A DNA stretch of 44,777 nt, taken from NCBI GenBank assembly GCA_007134085.1, contig SLLL01000078.1, positions 1-44,777 of the forward strand, read 5' to 3'. Made by a program: the position numbers and the translations under genes. The notes beneath the pieces were generated by a model that was not told the origin of the DNA, searched no databases, and was given only the letters and a program-made list of their open reading frames with translations. The DNA is from Balneolaceae bacterium. Lineage in GTDB: Bacteria; Bacteroidota; Rhodothermia; Balneolales; Balneolaceae. Of this stretch, positions 17,900-27,485 are shown one piece after another. Each line of letters begins with the position of its first letter. The first letter of the stretch is position 1.

Positions 17900-18571
17900 T
17901 CAGCCATTTTCCTTCTTCATCACAAAAATATCTTGAGCTATTGCAAATCCAATTGTTGTAGCTCTCTCATTCTCGATAGATAACTGAAACGGCCCATCAA
18001 AAGGCTCTTTTTTTGTGATTTTGATTTTCACTCCGGGAATGAGGCCCTGTTCTTCAAGGTATCTAAGCAATTCGGGGTCCTGATTTTTTACCCGTATGAT
18101 GATACTCTCTTCATCCAAAGAAAGCTCTGTAAGGGGCTCAGATTCTATTGCCGGCATAACCCCCTCTTTAGTAGGAATAGGGTCGCCATGAGGATCTACA
18201 ATGGGATTGTTCAGCATTTCAGCAATCTTATCCTCAAACTGCTCAGAAATGTGATGTTCCAGTTTTTCTGCCTCCTCGTGAACTTCATCCCAGGAGTACC
18301 CAAGCATCTCTTTCAGGTAGAGTTCGATTAAGCGATGATGACGAATAATTTCAAGCGCAATTTTTTCGCCTGCAGCAGTGAGAGTGGTACCGTAGTATGA
18401 TTCGTAGTTTACAAGCCCCATCTCAGAAAGCCTCTTGAGCATGTTGGTAACAGATGCATTTGCAACGCCCATCCCCTCTGCCAGGCTAGACGTGGACACC
18501 CCTTTTTCCGAATCCTGCTCGAGCTTATAAATGGTTTTAAGATAATCTTCAACCGACTGGCTGCGGGCCAT
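17900..18571 (-). CDS. DtxR/MntR-family metal-dependent transcriptional regulator
   Basis: This 223-residue protein has an N-terminal winged helix (SVEDYLKTIYKLEQD..STSSLAEGMGVANASVTNMLKRLSEMGL), a dimerisation/metal domain (~75-140) and a C-terminal FeoA/SH3-like domain (~150-220). Ligand positions can be read: D9 where DtxR has Met10, H79, E102 where DtxR has Cys102, then E105 and H106. Acidic D9 and E102 are MntR-like, yet the SH3 domain and the DPHGDPIP linker are DtxR/IdeR-like. It likely represses metal uptake genes when loaded with Mn2+ or Fe2+. It precedes no obvious operon partner. Confidence 0.94.
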   Translation of the reverse strand: MARSQSVEDYLKTIYKLEQDSEKGVSTSSLAEGMGVANASVTNMLKRLSEMGLVNYESYYGTTLTAAGEKIALEIIRHHRLIELYLKEMLGYSWDEVHEEAEKLEHHISEQFEDKIAEMLNNPIVDPHGDPIPTKEGVMPAIESEPLTELSLDEESIIIRVKNQDPELLRYLEEQGLIPGVKIKITKKEPFDGPFQLSIENERATTIGFAIAQDIFVMKKENG

Positions 18572-18612
18572 AGTATCAAATTCTAAAGTTACTTTTTTCT
18601 TGACATTCAGCT

Positions 18613-19098
18613 CTATCTGTTTTCCCGGTATTCATCAAACGTTTGAGACAAGAATGCATCACTGCCAACAAAACTCAACAGCTGCGAAAAAATTCCTTCA
18701 TCAAGGTATCCGGGTTGTGTTCCAATAATTGAACCTTCATGATTCAGAAAATAGGTGGTAGGCACATTTCTGTTTTGCAGGGCTTGGGCAAACTCTGATT
18801 CAGTCATCTCATTGCCATGAAAGTTCACCATCTCGTCAGACTCAACATTTATCCTGACAAGGATGAAGTACTCATTGATCGCATTTACTACATCGCTGTC
18901 AACATATACTTCGGAGTGCATTCTCTGGCAATATGGGCACCAGGCGGCGTACACATCAACCAGAATTTTTTTCTCCTGTTCGGGTGCCATTTTCAAGGCT
19001 TCTTCAAGTGAAACCGGGGTTACCTGTGCAGATTGGGCATAGATTTTGGCTGGAATAATCACCAGCAACAATACAAAAATGAGGGATAGTTTTTTCAT
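18613..19098 (-). CDS. Secreted thioredoxin-fold protein
   Basis: I chose M17 of the track ORF as the start (19098), giving the signal peptide MKKLSLIFVLLLVIIPAKIYAQ. The thioredoxin fold shows the active site VDVYAAWCPYCQRM (CPYC, C54/C57 in this numbering) and the cis-Pro loop RNVPTTYFL. The product should be a periplasmic thiol-disulfide protein, similar to DUF255-like/SoxW-like thioredoxins. The longer ORF would overlap the upstream phosphatase gene by 17 nt. With the chosen start there is a ~31-nt gap, and co-transcription is likely. Confidence 0.9.
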   Translation of the reverse strand: MKKLSLIFVLLLVIIPAKIYAQSAQVTPVSLEEALKMAPEQEKKILVDVYAAWCPYCQRMHSEVYVDSDVVNAINEYFILVRINVESDEMVNFHGNEMTESEFAQALQNRNVPTTYFLNHEGSIIGTQPGYLDEGIFSQLLSFVGSDAFLSQTFDEYRENR

Positions 19099-19129
19099 TC
19101 GGAGAAGATAACTGATTTCAGATTGTAAT

Positions 19130-21643
19130 TCACTTCTTCTTGACAACGATCATTGTGAGATCATCGTGTTGATCAAGTTTATCTCCGAACTTATCGAGGT
19201 CCTCTTCCAGCCTTTGAATCAGCTCTAACGATGAGTAGGAATTATACTTTATTATGAGATTATGGAGCCGGTGATCGCCGTAAAGTTTATTGGTTTTGCT
19301 GATTGTTTCAACTACTCCATCCGTAAAGAGAATCAGAATATCTCCTTGATCCATAGTGATCTTATCCTCAGTGATGTGTTTTTCGAAAAGTTCATCATTT
19401 GTCATCCCTACTGCCAGGCCTGAGGGTTGGTATGGATACAATTTTTTATCCCTGCTGTTATAAAAAAGAACCGGATTATGCCCCGCCCTTGAAAAGCGGA
19501 ACCTAGATTTTTTAATGTCCAACACTCCAAATATCAGAGATATAAATGTGCTTTTATTCGCATTTTTTCGAAATAGCTTATTCGTTTTTGTAAGAATTTT
19601 TTTAGGTGATGAGAAATCATTGCACAATGCGTGGAGTACGCCTTTAATGAATGTCATATAAAAAGCAGCCTGAATACCTTTACCGCTCACATCCCCTATG
19701 GTAATTGCAAGTTTCTCGTCAGACAGAGGTATAAAATCAAAATAATCGCCGCCGGTTTCGTACGCGGGTTTACAAATTGCGGCAATATCAAATCCTTCAA
19801 CCTGGGGGCGTGCAACCGGCAGAAACGACTGCTGTACCTGCCTTGCAATCTGCAATTCCTGCTTAATTCGGTCTTCCTGAGCAAGTTCACGAATGTACCC
19901 GGGCACAAAGTCGGGAAGTTCATTCCCGGTTTTTCCTTTATAGATATTAAATGCCCCAATTATATACCCCGCGAATAAAAGCAGAGCAAACGGCAGGAAA
20001 ACCACAATATCAGGCGATGGAGAGAACAACCAGCCCGGAGCTGTGGTAACAACTGAAAAGAAAACAAAAAGGGAAATAAAGGTGGTGATGAAATCATTTT
20101 TCAGATAAATAATACCGAGAACCAAGCCCACAACTCCGGCAGTTAGTAATTCCGGCAGCAACCCGCCCACATCAAACGGGAACGGATAGAATACCGTCAA
20201 CATAACCGCGGGGAGAAAAACAGCCATTATATTCGACTGAAACGTAGACCTGAACTGTCCGAGAAAAATCAGAAAAACCACCTGAACAATGATAAAAGCA
20301 ATCGCAAAATTGCTCAGTATCTCCGCAATGTATGGCAGATAGGTTGTATTCGCGATAAAATTTTCAGGAACGGTAACATACGCACCCGGCACAAAAGCGA
20401 TCGCTAAACACCACACAGCTGACAGAACAAAACCGAGAGATATACCCCGAATAATATTCACGCCAACCGGCACATTGAAAAAGTGGCTGGTTCTTATCAG
20501 GTCGTACGTTCGGAGTTTTTCTACCCAAATCTGCCTGGTTATAGAGTCGGATATTGCTGTTACGGTAAAATATGCTATTGATGTTACAGCAGCGAAAAAA
20601 CCGATGGTAACAAGCATCGGAAGAATAAAAGAGAATGTAATTGTGCCGAACGATGAAATATGGCCGTACAGCTGTTGAAGAGTGATCAAGAAAGGGAAAA
20701 GTAAGCCTGCGAGTACAGCAATAAGTATTGCGGCTTTTGTATCAACAAGCCGAAGCCTGAAGCGGTTGAATAACAGTACAAATATCCAAAAAATGGCAAA
20801 GAGTATTACAATTGCACGGATACCTGATACATAGGGGCTGAAATCTACAGATCCATCTTCCGCGTGCAGAAAACTATGGCTCATCTTAAGAATAGAACCG
20901 TTCTCAAGCACAGTAACTTCTACCTGAACATTCTGGCGCAGCTGATTGGATTGGTAAAGGTACGTAACCATCGCGGCCTGAACCTCATTGATCTCAATCA
21001 TTTCGGTAGATTGATGGCTGAACCTCTCATCCGGCCATCCAGATTCAGTCATGTAAAAGTCAGCCAGCTGCAGAGCTGTGTTTTGATTGAATCCACGGGT
21101 TAGAAACTGCTCGAGCTGTTGATCATCAAGCTCAGGCAGTGAAGTTTCTGTCTCATCCGGAGGCAATAAATCAGCACCTGCCGTACGCGCTGCCGGCATA
21201 AAATCATAATTGTTTTGCAGGCCAATAAACTCTCCCGCTTCATTCAGGATTACTGCTACTATTTGTGCGGCTTCGCTCATAAACCCAAAAACAGCGTCCT
21301 GCTCGAGATCTGCTGCTTTAAGGTTAACCTGCCAGTAAAATGCAGGATAAAGCGACCGGTTAATAGTGTGAGAATAGAATTGATTGACAGAAGTTTGGCT
21401 TTGAAGCGAATCGAGAAAGCTTTGATCTGTCTTGAAACTTGTTATCTCTCTTTCACTGCTTCTGTACCCAAACCGGTTTGCTATCTGTACACCTCTTTCT
21501 GATGCAACTGAGGGGCTCAGGCTGCTATCAGCGGAGCGAAGAGGATGAAAATCTGAATACAGCCAGAAAAACAGAAAGGCCGCTATCAGCCCTGTTATCA
21601 GCAGGATGATATCTTGCTTTGCCGTATCGCTTCCCGGAATCAA
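19130..21643 (-). CDS. Membrane-bound SpoIIE/RsbU-type PP2C phosphatase (TTG start)
   Basis: In this 837-residue protein, TM1 (residues ~12-30) is followed by a ~230-residue region that should be periplasmic. About nine more transmembrane helices lie between residues ~275 and 570. A cytoplasmic PP2C domain (~590-837) has GGDYFDFIPL, ITIGDVSGKGIQAAF, ILILFTDGVVE and HDDLTMIVV, all with the metal-binding Asp residues. Such enzymes dephosphorylate anti-anti-sigma (STAS) proteins in partner-switching. No STAS or RsbW kinase lies nearby. Start is TTG at 21643, with a stop seven codons upstream. The large sensor/membrane part is not one I recognise. Confidence 0.92.
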   Translation of the reverse strand: MIPGSDTAKQDIILLITGLIAAFLFFWLYSDFHPLRSADSSLSPSVASERGVQIANRFGYRSSEREITSFKTDQSFLDSLQSQTSVNQFYSHTINRSLYPAFYWQVNLKAADLEQDAVFGFMSEAAQIVAVILNEAGEFIGLQNNYDFMPAARTAGADLLPPDETETSLPELDDQQLEQFLTRGFNQNTALQLADFYMTESGWPDERFSHQSTEMIEINEVQAAMVTYLYQSNQLRQNVQVEVTVLENGSILKMSHSFLHAEDGSVDFSPYVSGIRAIVILFAIFWIFVLLFNRFRLRLVDTKAAILIAVLAGLLFPFLITLQQLYGHISSFGTITFSFILPMLVTIGFFAAVTSIAYFTVTAISDSITRQIWVEKLRTYDLIRTSHFFNVPVGVNIIRGISLGFVLSAVWCLAIAFVPGAYVTVPENFIANTTYLPYIAEILSNFAIAFIIVQVVFLIFLGQFRSTFQSNIMAVFLPAVMLTVFYPFPFDVGGLLPELLTAGVVGLVLGIIYLKNDFITTFISLFVFFSVVTTAPGWLFSPSPDIVVFLPFALLLFAGYIIGAFNIYKGKTGNELPDFVPGYIRELAQEDRIKQELQIARQVQQSFLPVARPQVEGFDIAAICKPAYETGGDYFDFIPLSDEKLAITIGDVSGKGIQAAFYMTFIKGVLHALCNDFSSPKKILTKTNKLFRKNANKSTFISLIFGVLDIKKSRFRFSRAGHNPVLFYNSRDKKLYPYQPSGLAVGMTNDELFEKHITEDKITMDQGDILILFTDGVVETISKTNKLYGDHRLHNLIIKYNSYSSLELIQRLEEDLDKFGDKLDQHDDLTMIVVKKK

Positions 21644-21727
21644 TGTTCTTCTTCTGCTTATTTATGTTTAAAATTTTCTTTTCTGAGGCTTTATATACTA
21701 CACAACTTTTTACTTTTTTGATACAGA

Positions 21728-21749
21728 AACTAATCACACAGTATTAGTT
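21728..21749. promoter_or_regulatory. Inverted repeat in divergent promoter region
   Basis: AACTAAT-cacacagt-ATTAGTT is a perfect 7-8-7 dyad, followed ~16 bp later by AGCTAT-gtt-ATAGCT (21765-21779). Both lie in the ~200 bp between the divergent phosphatase and NRDE genes. They could be operator sites, but no matching regulator is identified and chance is not excluded in AT-rich DNA. Confidence 0.3.
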
Positions 21750-21843
21750 ATTCTATCAGGCGCAAGCTATGTTATAGCTAACTTACAGCGAATAAAAACA
21801 GGCTTTGTTTCAAAATTTCTAATCTTTCTGAATATTTCCACTT

Positions 21844-22608
21844 ATGTGTCTTATCGTTTTTGCAATTCAAGCGCATCCTGATTATCCATTCATTTTAGCA
21901 GGTAACAGAGATGAATTTTACGACAGGCCTGCAGAATCTGCTGCATTTTGGAATACTCAGCCAAAAATTCTCGCCGGAAAAGATGCTAAAGCAGGTGGTA
22001 CCTGGCTAGGTGTTTCTGAAAAGGGACGAATTGCTGCACTCACAAATTTCAGAGACATAAACTCTATAAAGGAAAATGCACCAAGCCGTGGAGATATCGT
22101 GAAGGGCATATTAACAACCACGGCCAGTGTTCCGCAATTTTTCGAACAGCTGATGCATAATGCGCACAACTACAACGGCTTTAACCTGCTGGCAGGCACC
22201 CCTGATGAGTTCTACTACTACTCAAGCGTAAAAAACAGTTATCGAAAACTACTGCCCGGTGTTTACTCAATAAGCAATGCTCATCTGGAATCCAATTGGC
22301 CAAAATCTGATTGGGCTGAAGAGGAATTCACAAAAATCCTGAATACTGATGCCAGAACTAACGAACTCTTTTTTGATATGCTGAAAAACTCAAAAACCTA
22401 CCCCATCGGGATACTGCCAAAAACAGGCTTGCCTGAAAATATGGAGGTTGCAGTTTCTGCAGTTTTTATTAAAACAGAAAATTACGGAACCCGCTGTTCT
22501 ACACTTATAAAAAGAAATTCTTGCGGCACCACTTATTTTGAGGAGAGAACCTATAACCCTGCCGATTCAAGTGTATCGAACCAAGCCATTCACACTTTTT
22601 CCAAATAA
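21844..22608 (+). CDS. NRDE family protein (TANGO2-like)
   Basis: This 254-residue protein begins MCLIVFAIQAHPDYPFILAGNRDEFYDRPAESAAFW, which contains the family-defining NRDE motif and a Cys at position 2 as in Ntn-hydrolase-like folds. Further conserved pieces are ILAGKDAKAGGTWLGVSEKGRIAALTNFRD and SRGDIV. The C-terminal part has GTRCSTLIKR and YFEERTYNP, as in other members. The eukaryotic homolog TANGO2 is linked to lipid/heme handling, but the bacterial role is not established. It is monocistronic and divergent from the phosphatase gene. Confidence 0.93.
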   Translation: MCLIVFAIQAHPDYPFILAGNRDEFYDRPAESAAFWNTQPKILAGKDAKAGGTWLGVSEKGRIAALTNFRDINSIKENAPSRGDIVKGILTTTASVPQFFEQLMHNAHNYNGFNLLAGTPDEFYYYSSVKNSYRKLLPGVYSISNAHLESNWPKSDWAEEEFTKILNTDARTNELFFDMLKNSKTYPIGILPKTGLPENMEVAVSAVFIKTENYGTRCSTLIKRNSCGTTYFEERTYNPADSSVSNQAIHTFSK

Positions 22609-22645
22609 TTAAGCAGTAATACTTTTCAAGCCGAAACCAATCTTA

Positions 22646-23824
22646 TTATAAATACCGAAGCCGCTCGTTGGCAGCACGTTTGGCATTGGGCGCTGCATTT
22701 TGGTTGGCCGCAAGTTGGTAAAAGTTTTTTGCTGTAGCACTGTCCTGAAGGCGCTCGGCTGCGCGTCCTGCAAAATAGGCAGACAGCGTATGAATATGCC
22801 TCTCTTTAGCTAAAGTAAGGGTATTTCCAAGTTCAACTGATTTTTCAAATGCTTTGAAAGCAGGCTCAATATTTCCCATAAAGTAATTTGCTCTGCCATA
22901 CCAGTAGAGAAGTTCTGATTCTAACAACGCATCAGAAGAGAGCCCATTTTCTTTTCTGTGAGCCATTGTTTCATTATAAAAGCTGATGATATTTCTAAAT
23001 TCATGTAGCTGGCCCAGCGTAACCATGTACTGCCGCCGGTAGTAACTGTTATCAGGATACTGATCAACCAACCTCCTGAAATGCGATTTTGCCTCATCAA
23101 ACTCTTCTTCATAGTTTAACAAAATATTCCCCAAAAAATAGGTGGCTTCAGGCCTTGCAAATATGGCGTCGGTTGATGCCCTTCTTAACGTATTAAGCCC
23201 CTCTTCACGGCTGCCGGCAGGCAAAAACATCGCTGCAGGCCGTAAAAACGGAAACGTTTCAGGAATGTATGCGGAGTAGTAGAGTTTCATCCCCTCCGCA
23301 AAAAGGTTGTCGGGCAATTCGGGGTCAATCTCATTCAACCGTTGATGTGCCTGATATCCCCTTCTGCCAACTTGCACACTTGTTAGCCACTCTTCCCTGT
23401 TTGCATGCAGGCGCGCTATATAACTATTAGACACCGCTCGAATAATCAGTGCATCTTTATGATCCGGCTCTCTGCGTAACAAACGTGAAGCTTCAAAATC
23501 TGCCTCTCTCATCAGGTTGATAAAATCTTCATCGTGGGAGGTATCTACCAAATCCTCCAGAACCTTCCACCAGAGCTCCATTCCATCCCAAAGTAGCCAG
23601 ATGGGATGGCCCGGATAGATCTCTTTCCAGATAAAAAGAATATCCCTTGCTTCCCCATTATCTCTGTTATAGAGTGCGTTGATAGCATTTCGTGCATCTG
23701 CTCCAAACCGTTCATCATCAATCAAAACTTTTGTCTGCGCAGAGGCTATCGGTGTGCCGCCAACCAGGAAGAGCAGTACAAAAAACGCCGGAATGGCGAT
23801 CTTAGAGGCATTTAGCAATGGCAT
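22646..23824 (-). CDS. Exported TPR-like repeat protein
   Basis: This 392-residue protein has a signal peptide (AIPAFFVLLFLVGGTPIASAQ). Helical repeats with a TPR pattern follow: READFEASRLLRREPDHKDALIIRAVSNSYIA, RPEATYFLGNILLNYEEEFDEAKSHFRRLVDQYPDN, LLYWYGRANYFMGNIEPAFKAFEKSVELGN and AERLQDSATAKNFYQLAANQ. No catalytic motif is visible. It is likely a periplasmic scaffold, but the partner is unknown. The gene follows the alpha/beta hydrolase gene by ~9 nt on the same strand, so it sits at the end of a four-gene minus-strand run. Confidence 0.88.
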   Translation of the reverse strand: MPLLNASKIAIPAFFVLLFLVGGTPIASAQTKVLIDDERFGADARNAINALYNRDNGEARDILFIWKEIYPGHPIWLLWDGMELWWKVLEDLVDTSHDEDFINLMREADFEASRLLRREPDHKDALIIRAVSNSYIARLHANREEWLTSVQVGRRGYQAHQRLNEIDPELPDNLFAEGMKLYYSAYIPETFPFLRPAAMFLPAGSREEGLNTLRRASTDAIFARPEATYFLGNILLNYEEEFDEAKSHFRRLVDQYPDNSYYRRQYMVTLGQLHEFRNIISFYNETMAHRKENGLSSDALLESELLYWYGRANYFMGNIEPAFKAFEKSVELGNTLTLAKERHIHTLSAYFAGRAAERLQDSATAKNFYQLAANQNAAPNAKRAANERLRYL

Positions 23825-23833
23825 AAAAACATG

Positions 23834-24709
23834 TTATTTCAGATGATCTAAAAACCACCCTTCCGTCAAATCAATCACTTCTTCGAATTCAGGTGGAAAG
23901 TCTTCATCTTCAAACGGATGTGCAACCTGAAAGGTATGTCCCGCATTCTCTATAAGCCGTAACTCTTTTTCATCAGCCGGACATTTTCTATAGAGTGTCT
24001 CGGTATCTAGGCTGGGAACTGCCTCATCCTCTTTCCCGGCTATAAACATGGATGGAATGTAGATATCCTGAATCCGCTTAATGGCTATAAGCTTCTCTGC
24101 ATTTCCCATGCCATCGTCGTACGCAATTTTATCAAGTGGTAAAATTTCGCCGGTTCTGGAGTTTTTTATCTCTGTATATCCCTTGTTTGCCCAATCTTTT
24201 TTAATTGCATCGCTCCATCTTGCGTTGTAATCTGCCACCGCTGACCATGTAACAAGACAATGGATCTCTGAAAATTCAGCGGCGGCTACAACCGCATTAT
24301 GCCCCCCGCGTGAGTGGCCAATAATGCCAATTCTATCTGTATCAAGAATTACTTTGTCGCTGGATATGGTTTTATCCTTTAATGCTGCAATTATCGAACC
24401 TGTATCAGCAAGGTCTTGCGTGAATGTTTGCCTTCGAAAGAGTTCCGGTTCATCAAAATTCAGCATGCTTTCTCCAACACCATTAAGCGACATGTTAAAA
24501 GCAACCACGGCAAATCCTGCCCGGGCAAATTCCTCATACGCATCAGGAAAAGCACCCCAGTCTTTAAAACCTTTAAAGCCATGCAGAAATAATATCACCG
24601 GCAGTATGGTTCCCGCAGGTGCTACCGGAACCAGGAGATCGTAATGAATAGGCAGGTTTTCGGTTGATGGAATCTTACCGCTTATTTTCGAAATACTGCT
24701 GAATCTCAT
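23834..24709 (-). CDS. Alpha/beta hydrolase (dienelactone hydrolase-like)
   Basis: This 291-residue cytoplasmic protein has the oxyanion/HG motif VILFLHGFKGFKDWG and the nucleophile elbow IGIIGHSRGGHNAVVAA (Ser in GHSRG). A probable acid lies in FIAGKEDEAVP and the catalytic His in ENAGHTFQVAHPF. No signal peptide is present. The substrate is unknown; the fold is close to the dienelactone hydrolase/peptidase-S9-like group. Its start overlaps the rluB-type gene's stop by 4 nt, showing translational coupling. Confidence 0.9.
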   Translation of the reverse strand: MRFSSISKISGKIPSTENLPIHYDLLVPVAPAGTILPVILFLHGFKGFKDWGAFPDAYEEFARAGFAVVAFNMSLNGVGESMLNFDEPELFRRQTFTQDLADTGSIIAALKDKTISSDKVILDTDRIGIIGHSRGGHNAVVAAAEFSEIHCLVTWSAVADYNARWSDAIKKDWANKGYTEIKNSRTGEILPLDKIAYDDGMGNAEKLIAIKRIQDIYIPSMFIAGKEDEAVPSLDTETLYRKCPADEKELRLIENAGHTFQVAHPFEDEDFPPEFEEVIDLTEGWFLDHLK

Positions 24710-25596
24710 TTTTCTTCTCTGTTAAAATCTAAAGTTTCTAACTGAACAAGTTTTCGCAGGTCGTTAATTTCTTTTTGCTTCAAATATCTCCATCGCCCCA
24801 TGCGGAGCCCCTTAACATTCAAACCGGCATACCGTGTGCGTTTCAAACTCTCCACATCTGCACCGATGTGGTCAATCATCCGCCTGATCAGATGGTTTCT
24901 CCCCTCAAAAACTGAGATCGTTACTATTGCGGGGTTAATTGGGTCTTGCTTAACCCGCGAAGCTTTTACCGGCCCATCTTCAAGAACAACTTCTCCCCTC
25001 AAATTTTCAACTTCTTGTGGGGTTAAAGGCCGGTTTGCGGTAACTTCGTACGTTTTTTTAACCTTAAAACTTGGATGCATCAACCGGTGCGCAAGGTCTC
25101 CATCGTTCGTGAGTATCAGCAAGCCTGTGGTGTTGCGGTCTAAACGCCCTACGGGATATACCCTGTGGCCTGTAGCATCTTCCACTACATCTATAACGGT
25201 ATTCCGGTCTTTTTCATCACTTGTAGTGCTGATGGTATCGCGCCCTTTATTCAGCAAGATGTAAACAAATGGCTCAAGCGAAAGCTTTTGCTTTTCTACC
25301 TCAACTCGGTCAGTTGGCTTAATCTTAAGGCCAAGCTCTGTAACCACCTGCCCGTTAACCTTCACTTTTCCGTCAGCAATCAGCTCATCAGCCTCCCTGC
25401 GCGAACAGTAGCCTGCATGAGCAATAAATTTATTGATACGGATCTCATCATCCATCACCTGTTTTTGTGATGCAGTTGCCGAGCGGTTTGGATAGTCTTT
25501 TTGCCGGTTTTTTTCCCGGTTTATGACGGGGCGCTTTTTTTTAGCGCCATCTTCACGTTTCGGTTTTTCCGGTCGATTTGGCCTTTTCTTACGCAT
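24706..25596 (-). CDS. rluB: RsuA/RluB-family 23S rRNA pseudouridine synthase
   Basis: This 296-residue protein has a Lys/Arg-rich N-terminal tail (~45 residues) typical of rRNA-binding Bacteroidota homologs. Next is an S4 RNA-binding domain (INKFIAHAGYCSRREADELIADGKVKVNGQVV), then the pseudouridine synthase core with the catalytic Asp in VYPVGRLDRNTTGLLILTNDGDLAHRLMHPSFKVKKTYEV. The C-terminal motif EGRNHLIRRMIDHIGADVESLKRTRYAGL follows. It isomerises uridine in rRNA, in the RluB/RluE/RsuA group. The exact target base is not proven by sequence. The next gene downstream overlaps its stop by 4 nt. Confidence 0.93.
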   Translation of the reverse strand: MRKKRPNRPEKPKREDGAKKKRPVINREKNRQKDYPNRSATASQKQVMDDEIRINKFIAHAGYCSRREADELIADGKVKVNGQVVTELGLKIKPTDRVEVEKQKLSLEPFVYILLNKGRDTISTTSDEKDRNTVIDVVEDATGHRVYPVGRLDRNTTGLLILTNDGDLAHRLMHPSFKVKKTYEVTANRPLTPQEVENLRGEVVLEDGPVKASRVKQDPINPAIVTISVFEGRNHLIRRMIDHIGADVESLKRTRYAGLNVKGLRMGRWRYLKQKEINDLRKLVQLETLDFNREEK

Positions 25597-25693
25597 ACTA
25601 CAGTTTAACCATTTTGATTGAATTTTTTAAAAATGGGCAGGAATTATATCAGATAATCTCAAAGCCAAACTCACTTTTTCTGCATATCAGCTT

Positions 25694-25960
25694 TTATTCT
25701 GCCGATGAATTGTTCTTTTTGGGAACCGGGTCTGCACCGGAAGTTCCCCAGGGATGACACTTGCCGATTCTTTTAATCCCCAGCCAGAACCCCTTCAGAA
25801 AACCCCACTCTTTCACTGCTTCCATCATGTAATTGGAGCATGTAGGGTAGTGCCTGCAGTTACTCCCCAGAAATGGAGAGATAGCAAGCTGGTAGAAACG
25901 AATCAACTTGATCAGCAGCCAGCTTAACGCATTTCCAATATGCTTAGCGATCGATTTCAA
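25694..25960 (-). CDS. yidD: Membrane protein insertion efficiency factor YidD
   Basis: This 88-residue protein shows the complete YidD signature [62 protein letters not shown], with the conserved Cys residues. An amphipathic N-terminal helix should attach it to the inner membrane, where family members assist YidC-dependent insertion. The codon at the start is TTG (25960), and it overlaps the cysS stop by 17 nt, so translation is probably coupled. No rpmH/rnpA/yidC neighbours are present, unlike the common arrangement. Confidence 0.93.
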   Translation of the reverse strand: MKSIAKHIGNALSWLLIKLIRFYQLAISPFLGSNCRHYPTCSNYMMEAVKEWGFLKGFWLGIKRIGKCHPWGTSGADPVPKKNNSSAE

Positions 25961-27455
25961 AACGGGTACCGCCTTTCTCGTCCTTCAGGCGAACGCCAAT
26001 CTGCTGGAGTTCATCCCTGATTTTATCCGATGTGGCAAAGTCTTTATTCTCCCGGGCTTCCTTTCTGATATCTATGAGAAGTTCGATAAGATCTTCGGTG
26101 ATTCCATCATCACCTGATGTATCATCTTTGAGGCCCAGAATAGCATATATAAACTGATCAAACGTTTTAACCAGCTTATTCAGGGCATTTCGTGAAAGAT
26201 CTGTTTTTAACAACTGGCCATTATGAAGCGCATTTATTTTTGATGAGAGGTCAAACAGTGCCGCCAAAACCTGAGCTGTGTTAAAATCATCATTCATGGA
26301 ATGGTGGCAGCGGCCGCATAGCTCAAGTACGGCTTTATCAAGGGAACCTTCCTCTTCAGAAAAATCTCCCGATTCCTTTAGCTCTTTCAACAGTGCAACA
26401 GCTGCCATTAACCGGTGAAACCCTTTTTCTGCTGCGCTAAGGGCATCATTAGAAAAATCGATCTTACTGCGATAATGGGATTGCAGCATCAGAAAGCGAA
26501 CAACCATCGGGCTGTAGCCCTTGGCAAGTTTTTCATGCCTGCCTTCAAACAGTTCATCAAGGTTGATGAAATTTCCGGCTGATTTACTCATCTTAGCCCC
26601 ATCTATGGTAACCATGTTATTGTGAATCCAATAGTTCACGGGATCGTGGCCGTGCGCGCTTCTGCACTGGGCTATTTCAGCTTCATGATGAGGAAACTGC
26701 AGGTCGAGGCCGCCTCCGTGGATATCAAACTTTTTACCAAGATATTTCAGGCTCATTGCGCTGCACTCAAGGTGCCAGCCGGGGTAGCCATCGCCCCAGG
26801 GGGAGTCCCAGCGCATGATATGTGTGGGTGAGGCTTTTTTCCAGAGAGCAAAATCGTGGGGACTCTTCTTTTCATCTAAACCGGCTGTTTCGCGGCTGCC
26901 TGCCTGAAGGTCTTCAAGAATCTTACCCGATAGCTGGCCATAAGGATTATCCTGCCGATACTTTTCAATATCAAAATAGATATTGCCATTCACCTCATAG
27001 CCGTATCCGTTATCGAGAATGGTTTTTATCAATGAAATCTGCTCTATGATATGGCCTGTTGCTGTCGGTTCAATATCGGGGTTTAAGCAGTTTAGTAGCT
27101 CCGTGCCTTTATGATAACTGATAGTATACTTTTGAGCGATCTCCATCGGCTCCACCTGTTCGAGACGGGCTTTCTTTGCAATTTTATCCTCGCCCTGCTC
27201 AGTCTCTTCCTGCTCAAGATGGCCTACATCTGTAATGTTTCGAACATAGCGAACTTTATAGCCGAGAAACTTTAAGTAGCGGTAAACCACATCAAACGTA
27301 ACTGCCGCGCGGGCATGGCCCAAATGCGGATCTCCATAAACTGTGGGCCCACAAACGTAAAGGCCTACAAATGGAGGGTTAATGGGTATAAATTCCTCTT
27401 TCTTACGAGAAAGGCTGTTATAAATAAATAACTTAGATGTGTCTGTCTCTGACAT
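25944..27455 (-). CDS. cysS: Cysteinyl-tRNA synthetase
   Basis: This 503-residue class I synthetase carries the HIGH-type motif HLGH (44-47) in [20 protein letters not shown] and the KMSKS loop at 288-292. The four zinc ligands are visible: Cys35, Cys231, His256 and Glu260, with the spacing seen in the E. coli enzyme. The C-terminal helical domain ends with [21 protein letters not shown]. It charges tRNA-Cys. The gene lies about 30 nt after folE on the same strand and overlaps yidD, forming a folE-cysS-yidD unit. Confidence 0.98.
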   Translation of the reverse strand: MSETDTSKLFIYNSLSRKKEEFIPINPPFVGLYVCGPTVYGDPHLGHARAAVTFDVVYRYLKFLGYKVRYVRNITDVGHLEQEETEQGEDKIAKKARLEQVEPMEIAQKYTISYHKGTELLNCLNPDIEPTATGHIIEQISLIKTILDNGYGYEVNGNIYFDIEKYRQDNPYGQLSGKILEDLQAGSRETAGLDEKKSPHDFALWKKASPTHIMRWDSPWGDGYPGWHLECSAMSLKYLGKKFDIHGGGLDLQFPHHEAEIAQCRSAHGHDPVNYWIHNNMVTIDGAKMSKSAGNFINLDELFEGRHEKLAKGYSPMVVRFLMLQSHYRSKIDFSNDALSAAEKGFHRLMAAVALLKELKESGDFSEEEGSLDKAVLELCGRCHHSMNDDFNTAQVLAALFDLSSKINALHNGQLLKTDLSRNALNKLVKTFDQFIYAILGLKDDTSGDDGITEDLIELLIDIRKEARENKDFATSDKIRDELQQIGVRLKDEKGGTRFEIDR

Positions 27456-27485
27456 GGATTTACTTGAACGATAAAATAGTTTGAA

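Noticed and set aside
24800-25264. 154-residue plus-strand ORF
   Set aside because: It lies antisense inside the rluB-type gene and shows no recognisable motif.
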